Positions 17,379 to 25,247 of a DNA stretch of 64,000 nucleotides are shown one piece after another (the stretch's first letter is position 1; every line of letters begins with the position of its first letter). The DNA lies in assembly GCA_001642415.1 (NCBI GenBank), contig LTDK01000159.1, positions 36,059 through 100,058 of the forward strand, given 5' to 3'. The DNA comes from Nematocida ironsii (taxonomy: Eukaryota; Microsporidia). The notes under the pieces are model-generated. The model was not told where the DNA came from, made no database searches, and saw only the letters and a program-made list of their open reading frames with translations. Both the position numbers and the translations under genes were made by a program.

Positions 17379-19415
17379 TTATTCTTCTTGTGAATTACTT
17401 CTTATTCTTTCTCTGATTCTTTTAATTACTTTTTGTTCTTCATTCGTTGCCTTTACTAAGTCAAATATTCTGTACAGATCAGACTCATCAACTAGAGCAC
17501 CTTCTAATAAGTCTTTTAATCGCTTTAATTTCCTGTCAATTTGGGTTTTCAGTGTTTTACTGTATTTATACAGAATATTTATGTAATCTAATGATTTTTT
17601 CACTTCTCTTATTGATGTCCTTGTGTAGACTCTTTCTTTTATTTTTATGTAGAATATTTCAACCGTCTCCATTATTATGACTTTATATACGGGAGTGCTC
17701 GGCAGGTAGTTGAAGGATTCAGATAGTAGAGAGACTGTCCCTTGTGCATCGTATGCATTTAAAGGAGCTTCCAGTTTAGATATTAAATAGTGCATTTCTG
17801 CGCTAGAAATATTCTTGTTTCTGGCTGTTTCTATTTGATTAAGCTTATTAACCACACTGGAAATACATTCTTCATTTACTGGGTTACACACTTTTTTGTA
17901 GTATTTTTTAATGCACAGATAAGTGTCTAGGTGTAATTTAGTGCCTAGATATGGTATGTACTTCTTACTAAAAATAGCATCTAGTATTGCAGTAAACCCA
18001 CGTAGCTGGAAATTGAACAGAAGCTCTAATATCTTGTGGCTATATCCAAATTTTACACTTCTATTAGATACTCTGTGACAGAATGCCATGTACCTAAACA
18101 CAGCTTCTAGTGGAGTTTTTAGCTCTGTGAGCCTTTCTCCATTTATTTTGTACTTTAATGTACTTTTATTAGAGGTAACAGCTTTTACTAGTCCATTGAA
18201 TATAATTCGCATGGACTCTGTCTCCTTCTCAAGTAAATCATCTTCTACCATATGAACTATGCTGTGCTTCATTAAACGAGGTTTTACTCCAGGTATGATA
18301 TAGCAGATTCTATCTTTAAGTAAGGAAATATGTGACAGAATTGTTTCTGCTGTTATTAAGTACTCCACTGGATCATCAATCGTATTTATAGCAGATGTAA
18401 CAGAAGAGAAGGAGGTGTTTAAGAGATTCTTTATCAGACCAAACATCTCTAAAGGGCTCAAAATGCAAGAGTTCTCTTCTTTGTTCATCATATAGTGATT
18501 ATTAATCAGTAGGTCTTTTATAAGATAAACTGTTGTTTCTACTCGGTCATTCACATTATTTAAATAATCAACGAGATCAGAAAGTGTGCTCTCTTTTACT
18601 AAGTCAATATCTGGCACAATAATAGAAGAATATGGAAGTGGTTTCTGGCTCTTTATAAGATGATCAATTGCGTACGTATTTAGTCCAAGTGTATAACAAA
18701 GAACAGCAGTTTTTTTTGCATCATCTATATTATTCTTTTCAATCGCATCTATGTAGCTGGTTTTAGCCAGAGAGACAATTCTTTTCTTATATTGGTTTAG
18801 TCGATTTAACAGATCACCAGAAATGAGCACACTCTCTTTCTCAGAAAGATCAAACTCATCCACCAGTTCCTTACTATCTGGCTTTCTTTGGCTTGGCGAT
18901 TCCTCTTCTGGTTTATTACCAATGACAGACTCAAATACATTAGAAATACTGCCCAGCACACTGGTATTGCTTTTTTTAGAAGGAGGAGCAACAGAAGCCA
19001 CGTCCAGCAGTACTTGCAAAAATTCAGATATTTCCAATAAGGACTGACTCTCGCCAATTCGGTCTAAAAGTGCATCTTCCTCTGCTAGAATGCAGTATTC
19101 TATGTACCTTCCCTTTTTTTTAATTTTCTCATAGTCAGCCATAATTTGCATAAACTCAAGACTTTCAGATGAAAGAACAACAGAAGAAAGAACCCCACCT
19201 AGTTCTTCTATTCTTTCCTTCCCAGAGAAGTATATTTTTTTATCTTTTATCTCTTCTTCTTTATAGGCTAAAGCCTCCTTTATTTTATGAAGCTCTGCTA
19301 TGATAAAATCACAAGAGACATTTTCTTGCTTTGTGCACTGGTCGTATACCTCTTCTAAGTACTCTTGTATGTGAAAAGAGTCTTCTTTGAATCTGTCAAT
19401 ATTTACACAATACAT
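17379..19415 (-). CDS. Exocyst subunit Sec10-like tethering protein (tentative)
   Basis: A 678-aa, all-helical protein with an N-terminal coiled-coil region and rod-like helical repeats, as in CATCHR-family tethering factors. The stretch around residues 210-265 (AIEKNNIDDAKKTAVLCYTL, then ITGYA-like NTYAIDHLIKSQ) fits the Sec10 pattern in which a 'D-x-x-x-M-x-x-x-A-x-x-L' helix precedes a Cys/Ile...'I-x-x-[HQ]' helix. The size is close to Sec10. Other tethers (Cog, Vps53 or Exo84) share the fold, so the subunit is uncertain. The gene is head-to-head with the importin gene, 38 bp between starts. Confidence 0.45.
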   Translation of the reverse strand: MYCVNIDRFKEDSFHIQEYLEEVYDQCTKQENVSCDFIIAELHKIKEALAYKEEEIKDKKIYFSGKERIEELGGVLSSVVLSSESLEFMQIMADYEKIKKKGRYIEYCILAEEDALLDRIGESQSLLEISEFLQVLLDVASVAPPSKKSNTSVLGSISNVFESVIGNKPEEESPSQRKPDSKELVDEFDLSEKESVLISGDLLNRLNQYKKRIVSLAKTSYIDAIEKNNIDDAKKTAVLCYTLGLNTYAIDHLIKSQKPLPYSSIIVPDIDLVKESTLSDLVDYLNNVNDRVETTVYLIKDLLINNHYMMNKEENSCILSPLEMFGLIKNLLNTSFSSVTSAINTIDDPVEYLITAETILSHISLLKDRICYIIPGVKPRLMKHSIVHMVEDDLLEKETESMRIIFNGLVKAVTSNKSTLKYKINGERLTELKTPLEAVFRYMAFCHRVSNRSVKFGYSHKILELLFNFQLRGFTAILDAIFSKKYIPYLGTKLHLDTYLCIKKYYKKVCNPVNEECISSVVNKLNQIETARNKNISSAEMHYLISKLEAPLNAYDAQGTVSLLSESFNYLPSTPVYKVIIMETVEIFYIKIKERVYTRTSIREVKKSLDYINILYKYSKTLKTQIDRKLKRLKDLLEGALVDESDLYRIFDLVKATNEEQKVIKRIRERIRSNSQEE

Positions 19416-19453
19416 ACAAATTACAAAAAAATATTTACCCCCAGCACATATAT

Positions 19454-22195
19454 ATGACAGTAAAACCAGAAGTGAGTTTAAGAGATTGTGTGGTTATGAC
19501 AACAGAGCCAAACATAAATGCACAGAAGAAGGCAGAAAAGACAATTGAGGAACTTAGTAGAACAGAAGGCTTTTTGACAGGACTATTACACCTCTCATCA
19601 AAGGATGAAGACCCGTCTGTTAGATTGCTGTCTGCTCTCTATTTCAGAAGATATTTAGAAAAGTTTTGGAAATTGGATGGGTTTGATAAGGCTACGATAA
19701 TTAAGGAATTTCCGTTCATTCTGCTGTCTGCATCGAAGGAGGGAGAAAAGCAGCTTATTGTGACACTGCACTTTATTTTAAAAGAAGAGGAAGTGGAGCA
19801 GTGGGGGCCAATTATTAAAAAGGTGGAGGAGTTTATAAAAAGCAATGACCAGGCAGTTATAATGGTGGGGCTCAAAATGCTCAACAAAATAATAATTTCG
19901 TTCATTGAGGAGTACAAGACAGAGAAGCACTTTGAGACTATTTTGGACAACTTAGGTGGAGACATTATGAATATTATAGTGGCTGCCATAAAAGAGGGAA
20001 ACCACGTGATGGCTGCATTTGGAATGAAGATTTTAGGACACTCATGCGAAAGCTACTTGCTTCCAAATGTGTTTAAGGATCCAATGTTTGTCCAAACTCT
20101 GCTGAGCGTGATAGAGATGAACATAAACACACTTTATGAGCATCCATCGGCAATTAAGTGGTCATTTATGGTGCTTACCGGCCTTTTAAAGAAGATAAAG
20201 AAGAAGAAGGAGGCGCCTGCATTCGAGCTCTTTGCACGAAAGGATGTTCTGGTTCTGCTGTACAAGAAGGCAATTAATATTCTTTCTTTGTACACAAGAA
20301 CAGGAGCATCTCCAAAGATAGAGGCCCTGTCCTTTGAGCTGATTAAGAACATAATAAACAAGGATGTAGGCTGGCAGGCGGTGAAAAAAGACACTCCAAT
20401 GATCACCACGCAGTTTATTCTTCCTGCCGTTTCATTTACAAAGGATCTGGAAGAGTCCTGGGAGAGCAGTCAAATAGACTTTATGCGGGAAAATGAGGCC
20501 AGATACATTAAGAATGCAAGTAGCATGGCAAGTGAATTGTTCTTGGAAATTGTGAAAAAGACAAGCCAGTCTCCAGATGAAATGAGGTACATAATCGGTG
20601 CGATTATTAACGAAATCTCTTCGTACACACTGAGCCCAACATCAGAGAATATTAGACTGCGGTACGGTGGGCTTACTCTTTTCAAGATAGCAGGAAAGTA
20701 CATTCACGCGAATAACGACATGTTTAACATAGTGCTGAACGACATAAAGGCACCGCAGTCAATTATACAGTACATTGCATTCTCTACGCTGCAGTATCTG
20801 AGCTACTATAGAACAGTGCCAGTTTCTGTGCTTGAGCCATTCTTGGCTGCTGTTAGATCCAAAGACATAGGAGTGGTTGTAGAAAGTGTGCTTTGTCTGC
20901 CACAGCTGCTGACCATCCCTGAGATACACACACACCTTAAGGGAACTATTCCAGGATTTATTAAGCTTCTGCTAGACCTCTCTAACAAAATACAGATTGA
21001 GGCACTCTCTACTGCGCTTGAAGACGTGATTATGCAGTGCACAGAAGAGGCTCTTGAAATAGCACCAGCAATTTCAGAGGCAATTTGCAACTCAATAATC
21101 CAGCTGCTCAAGCAGGGCGCAGAGGAAGAGGAGGATGATGCACCAGAGGAGAGGTACGAGGTTATTGATGGATACGTAAGAACTCTGATCACACTTATTG
21201 AGTCTTTAGATAAGTCGCCAGATAGTATCCGTGCTATGATGGTCTCCATCAAGACTATGATTATTGTAATTGGAACTAACTACCAGGAGTTCTTCCCAGA
21301 CATTTTCTCTCTTCTAGTCGTGTCTTCATACGCCCTTAAGTGTGTGGATGGAATGTACGAAATATTAGAGCTTATACTGAAGATGCCCATTGATGATCTG
21401 GCAATCTATCTCAACGAGCTTTCTAGTGTGTTAGACAACTTCATTACATACGGAAAGGAGCACATGATTAAGTACATAGAGCCAATATTCAGAATTCTCA
21501 ATGAAATGATGCAGGATGTAATCACAGAATACGACTTCCCATACCTCTGCAGAATAATTGAAAGCATCCTCTTGAACATGTCCCAGGCAATGGGCGACAA
21601 GCTTGGCGGATTTATTAAGGCCGCAATTTCTCTTGTACTCTCTGATAAAGAAATGCTTACAAGCAACGGGTCTTTGATATCCGCTGTGGAAATAGTCCTT
21701 TGCTCAGTAATTCTCATGCCGGGTGGCACTCTTGGTCTTTTACAGGAGACAAATGAGCTTGCATTTATTATGAGCAGTTTAGAGGCAACATACAAAAAGT
21801 TTGAAAGAGTGCACGACCTTAAACTACTCCTGCTGTTCACTGGTATTCTGTTCTCACAGGCAGAGGGATCTCTTCCACCACAAATATCAGTCCCTACGAT
21901 TATGAAGATCTTTATTTACGTGATTGAGGTCTTCCCGAAAGCACTTTCCAGAAGAGAGGCGCTTAAGAACCAAGAAGAGGAAGAAGACTATAACATTGAC
22001 ACAGACAGCGAATACGGAGAAGGTCAATACTTTGATGAAGACCCGTCCTTTGAAACTCCTCTGGATGCAATAAATCCATTTGAGTATGCTAGAAACATAT
22101 GCAGCTTAGGACAGGGAACTGTTATAGCAGCCGCATGGAGAAACTTGTCTGAATCAGATAGACAAACCATCATATCTCTGATTCAACAGAAATAA
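19454..22195 (+). CDS. Importin-beta-family karyopherin, importin-7/8 (Sxm1/Nmd5) type
   Basis: A 913-aa HEAT-repeat protein. The N-terminal importin-beta domain shows AQKKAEKTIEELSRTEGFL, then SVRLLSALYFRRYLEKFW. The C-terminal third has LSSVLDNFITYGKEHM, the importin-7-like 'LDN-[FY]-I-x-YG' element. The acidic segment EEEEDYNIDTDSEYGEGQYF precedes ETPLDAINPFEY, an arrangement typical of the C-terminal end of importin 7/8. An internal acidic loop (EEEEDDAPEE, about residue 560) resembles cargo- or Ran-contacting loops. It would carry ribosomal or histone-type cargoes into the nucleus. Base composition is clearly more GC-rich than in the surrounding accessory genes. Confidence 0.78.
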   Translation: MTVKPEVSLRDCVVMTTEPNINAQKKAEKTIEELSRTEGFLTGLLHLSSKDEDPSVRLLSALYFRRYLEKFWKLDGFDKATIIKEFPFILLSASKEGEKQLIVTLHFILKEEEVEQWGPIIKKVEEFIKSNDQAVIMVGLKMLNKIIISFIEEYKTEKHFETILDNLGGDIMNIIVAAIKEGNHVMAAFGMKILGHSCESYLLPNVFKDPMFVQTLLSVIEMNINTLYEHPSAIKWSFMVLTGLLKKIKKKKEAPAFELFARKDVLVLLYKKAINILSLYTRTGASPKIEALSFELIKNIINKDVGWQAVKKDTPMITTQFILPAVSFTKDLEESWESSQIDFMRENEARYIKNASSMASELFLEIVKKTSQSPDEMRYIIGAIINEISSYTLSPTSENIRLRYGGLTLFKIAGKYIHANNDMFNIVLNDIKAPQSIIQYIAFSTLQYLSYYRTVPVSVLEPFLAAVRSKDIGVVVESVLCLPQLLTIPEIHTHLKGTIPGFIKLLLDLSNKIQIEALSTALEDVIMQCTEEALEIAPAISEAICNSIIQLLKQGAEEEEDDAPEERYEVIDGYVRTLITLIESLDKSPDSIRAMMVSIKTMIIVIGTNYQEFFPDIFSLLVVSSYALKCVDGMYEILELILKMPIDDLAIYLNELSSVLDNFITYGKEHMIKYIEPIFRILNEMMQDVITEYDFPYLCRIIESILLNMSQAMGDKLGGFIKAAISLVLSDKEMLTSNGSLISAVEIVLCSVILMPGGTLGLLQETNELAFIMSSLEATYKKFERVHDLKLLLLFTGILFSQAEGSLPPQISVPTIMKIFIYVIEVFPKALSRREALKNQEEEEDYNIDTDSEYGEGQYFDEDPSFETPLDAINPFEYARNICSLGQGTVIAAAWRNLSESDRQTIISLIQQK

Positions 22196-22514
22196 TAAAT
22201 ATAAAGTGACATTAAATATCAGTCTACCTGCGCCCATCCTGGACTTTATTAATCCAGGGCAGCAGAGTATAAATCCTCCCATTTGTAAAAATAAGAAGAT
22301 TCTTCTAAAAAGCAAATAAAGACTTATATAATGAAATGCGCGTATTCCGTTTATGGCAATGTGCATATCCACAGAGAACAAAAAAATCCGGGGCTTAAGC
22401 TTACCAACCCCATTTTAAAATCTTATAATTCTTAAAAAGTAAAAGTTTTTTATAACATAGAGATCTAATGGTGTCTAATTTATTAACCACTTTGTTCAGC
22501 GCGCGTGCATGGAT
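22196..22514. other. GC-enriched convergent intergenic region with hairpin
   Basis: No ORF is seen. The region is less AT-rich than most intergenic DNA here. The segment 22228-22265 folds into a hairpin: CTGC with GCAG (outer) and CCTGGA with TCCAGG (inner), internal loop between, 9-nt loop. A second short GGGG...CCCC pairing lies around 22392-22415. This may be a shared 3'-end structure or a small RNA. I cannot name one. Confidence 0.35.
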
Positions 22515-24605
22515 CTATTTACAATACCCTTGAGTGTAGTACTGCAGCGAGTCGTATATATCAGTAAACACATTTTTCATTCCTCTGTCCACTATATCAG
22601 AAACATTCTCTGAGAACTCTTGTATCGTAAGGCCTGGCTGGAACCTCTCCCGGAGAGTGTACACAGAGTTCTGTGTAATGGAAAGAATCCCTCCGGACTT
22701 TGCAACACTTTCTACTAATATTATTATGTGATCCATATTCTTTCGCAATGATAAAAACCCTTTCAGAAATTCACTTTTAAATCTGCTCATTCTCTCCTCT
22801 CCTGCTACCTCTGCATACTCAATAGAAAACTTAAACGGGGCAGACTCTACAGAATAGAATCCTGGGTGTGACCCCAAAACAAACCCAAAATCAATGTGGA
22901 AGAGTTCTCCCTTGCTTCCAATTAAAATATTTCCATTATGCCGGTCCTTTATCTGCAGTATGTAAGAGACTAAAGAGTATGCCACCAGACTCTTAAAAAA
23001 CGTTTCTCGCGCCTCGTCTATCTTGTCCTTCCAGTTCTCTATAAAATACTCCATAATGTTCTGGGCGGCCCCGCGTTCTTTAAGATGCTTTTTAATCTGG
23101 TGTATCGACTTTGCGCCTTGTATTGTTTCGATTATGCCAGAGTCTCTCCCAGTGACCATTGTTTTATACGCATTTAGGAACAGTCCTGTTTTTTCTTGCT
23201 TCCATATACTTTCGATAACACCCAGTATCTGGGAGGCCAGTTGCTCCTGTTTCATATCCGACCCAGTTTTAATAATAAGTGAGTTCATTCCCCACCCGTC
23301 CATCTCTCGATAGATAGACTTCTTCTTCACTTCATTAACCGCCGCTGACCACTCATCGGCATACTTTATATTTGTAGGAGTGGTGTACTGCGGGGTGTGC
23401 ATGCTGTATATCTTCTTTATAACTCTTGTTTTTATCGAAAGAATGTCCATGTCTACATGCGAACTAGAGTCTAGTTCTTTTAGTCCACCAAGTATTTTTA
23501 TTGCAGTTTTAAATACTCTTTCCTTTGTCTCCTGCTTCTTGTCTTTAGTATCCCCTGAGTATTTCTCATAGGACATCAAAGAATCAGCAGGCTGACTTCT
23601 ATTCTCCCATGCAGACTCATTTGCAGCCTCGTACACCAGCATAAAAGGTGCTCTCGTGGCTGAGTCTAGTGTTTTAGAAAGCTCTGCTGATATGCTTAGT
23701 ATAGAAGTGTGTGAACTCCCAGGACAGAACATAGAAAGGCATATGTTATCCGGAAGGTATAAGTTTAGCAGGTTTATTTCTGTAATAAATGCTTGTTCTC
23801 GCATGTGTCGTGGAATTGAAATAAGTGAGGTTGAAATAGTATTCAGCCTCTCTATAAAACTGTTTTCTTTTGAGTTCTTTGCTATTGTCGCTTCTATTTT
23901 CTCTGCCTGGTTTTTATATATAACTCGCTTTTTGTGGTACACTCTGTTGCATAAAGATACGTCTACTAAGTACTTATGCTGAACAGTATCTGACACCGCA
24001 GCAATCCCAGATAGCAAAGAAGCAATGGCAGACTTTACAGAATATTCAGGCTCTTTTTTCCTTCTTGTAGGACTCTCTGGTAGGGAATAAAACTGCTTCT
24101 GCTGGCTTAGCATATGCGATGCACTTGGTGACATGCCAACCTTTGAGCCATATGTCATTCTTAGATACTTTGTATAAAGCGTCTCTTTTGTTATATGGTG
24201 CCTGGGCTTCACACAGGGATAACTAACATGCGATATAATTCTAGCAAATTCCAAACATATCCCGTACTTTGTTTTTTCCTTCTCCTGCTCTATCCTGTAT
24301 GAATCAGATACTGAGACTGAATACATCGCTAGGGCAGACATAAAATGCCTATTGCTTCTTGATATTTTGTACAACAGCCGAAATATTGGCCTATTCCATA
24401 ACTGCCCTTCCTCGACCAGCATTAGATGGAACAACTGCGGATAGTACAACACTGCCTCTTCTCTTTTAGTCTGGTATATTTTATAGCATAAATATTGATG
24501 TATTTCCTTCTCTTTGTACCGTGAAAGGCATGTTAGTGCCATCCAGAATACAAAGTACTCTGAATCAAATACATTTCTAAGCCAGCTCTGCTTTTCCTGC
24601 CCCAT
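22515..24605 (-). CDS. PIK1: Phosphatidylinositol 4-kinase, Pik1/PI4K-beta type
   Basis: The longer frame starts with GTG, so the ATG at 24605 is taken (696 aa). The N-terminus has the lipid-kinase unique/helical region: SWLRNVFDSEYFVFWMALTC, then YYPQLFHLM, closely following PI4K-beta (LLRLFES... YLPQLL). The C-terminal catalytic domain has DGWGMNSLIIKTGSDMKQEQ, the catalytic loop LQIKDRHNGNILIG and the activation segment HIDFGFVLG. It continues APFKFSIEYAEVAG, as in PI4K, and ends LRERFQPGLT... DSLQYYTQG, the PI4K-beta tail. It makes PI4P, probably at Golgi-like membranes. Catalytic residues look intact. The upstream exosome gene ends 70 bp before this start. Confidence 0.88.
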   Translation of the reverse strand: MGQEKQSWLRNVFDSEYFVFWMALTCLSRYKEKEIHQYLCYKIYQTKREEAVLYYPQLFHLMLVEEGQLWNRPIFRLLYKISRSNRHFMSALAMYSVSVSDSYRIEQEKEKTKYGICLEFARIISHVSYPCVKPRHHITKETLYTKYLRMTYGSKVGMSPSASHMLSQQKQFYSLPESPTRRKKEPEYSVKSAIASLLSGIAAVSDTVQHKYLVDVSLCNRVYHKKRVIYKNQAEKIEATIAKNSKENSFIERLNTISTSLISIPRHMREQAFITEINLLNLYLPDNICLSMFCPGSSHTSILSISAELSKTLDSATRAPFMLVYEAANESAWENRSQPADSLMSYEKYSGDTKDKKQETKERVFKTAIKILGGLKELDSSSHVDMDILSIKTRVIKKIYSMHTPQYTTPTNIKYADEWSAAVNEVKKKSIYREMDGWGMNSLIIKTGSDMKQEQLASQILGVIESIWKQEKTGLFLNAYKTMVTGRDSGIIETIQGAKSIHQIKKHLKERGAAQNIMEYFIENWKDKIDEARETFFKSLVAYSLVSYILQIKDRHNGNILIGSKGELFHIDFGFVLGSHPGFYSVESAPFKFSIEYAEVAGEERMSRFKSEFLKGFLSLRKNMDHIIILVESVAKSGGILSITQNSVYTLRERFQPGLTIQEFSENVSDIVDRGMKNVFTDIYDSLQYYTQGYCK

Positions 24606-24675
24606 TAAATTAAAAAAGGAATGAAAACAAACCAAGATATGTTTATATTTATGTACCCTATCTGTTATAAAACTA

Positions 24676-25209
24676 CTATTGAACACCCACAGACCCGCAT
24701 AAATATTTAAGCTCTTCTAACTCGTCCACTGGAATGTGCTCAGTTGCCCTCTCTAAACTATCTGCTACCGTGGCATCTGACAGTTTTATGCACGCCACTT
24801 CATTTGTAAAATATTTCTTGCACACCCAGACAGAGCCTTCTGAATATTCTTTCGTATACGATATAAGAGTGTCTGTCAGCTCAATCCCCAGGGATACCAT
24901 TAAAACAGTTAGACCTGCAACTAAATCCGTGTATATGTTAAATATACCGCCAGATATTGATAAAATATGAATGTGAAATTTATACGAAAATCTTTCGTGT
25001 GGTCTTATTACACAGGAAAGAATCTTCTCTAATGCCGTTTCAACACTTGCCAGATTTTCTAATGACTCGATTTCCACTGCCGGTACAGACGAGTCATGGT
25101 GTGATATTGAATATATTGCGTTTATATGGTTGGAATACCTAATGGATAGAAGGGAATCTTCTGGTTGGTCTACTTCTCTGACTTTTTCTACAATGCAAGA
25201 AACTTCCAT
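24676..25209 (-). CDS. Exosome core subunit, RNase PH-like (Rrp46/Mtr3 group)
   Basis: A 177-aa protein with the RNase PH fold pattern: an N-terminal strand-rich part, a central RPHERFSYKFHIHILSISGG, which fits the 'Y-P-R-x-x-I-x-I-x-[VI]-L-x-x-DGG' element, and TVLMVSLGIELTDTLISY, which fits 'A-L-x-x-AGI-x-[LM]-x-D'. The usual phosphate-binding and catalytic residues of bacterial RNase PH are not visible, as expected for a structural eukaryotic exosome subunit. It is short for the family. Which ring subunit it is cannot be decided from sequence reading. It is head-to-head with the propeller gene, 38 bp apart. Confidence 0.55.
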   Translation of the reverse strand: MEVSCIVEKVREVDQPEDSLLSIRYSNHINAIYSISHHDSSVPAVEIESLENLASVETALEKILSCVIRPHERFSYKFHIHILSISGGIFNIYTDLVAGLTVLMVSLGIELTDTLISYTKEYSEGSVWVCKKYFTNEVACIKLSDATVADSLERATEHIPVDELEELKYLCGSVGVQ

Positions 25210-25247
25210 TTAAACTAACTTTTTCCGTAAAGTTTTTTTAAATATTT

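Noticed and set aside
24605..24686. Overlap of PIK1 with the exosome gene
   Set aside because: It depends on a GTG start; the first ATG at 24605 removes the overlap and fits the family N-terminus.
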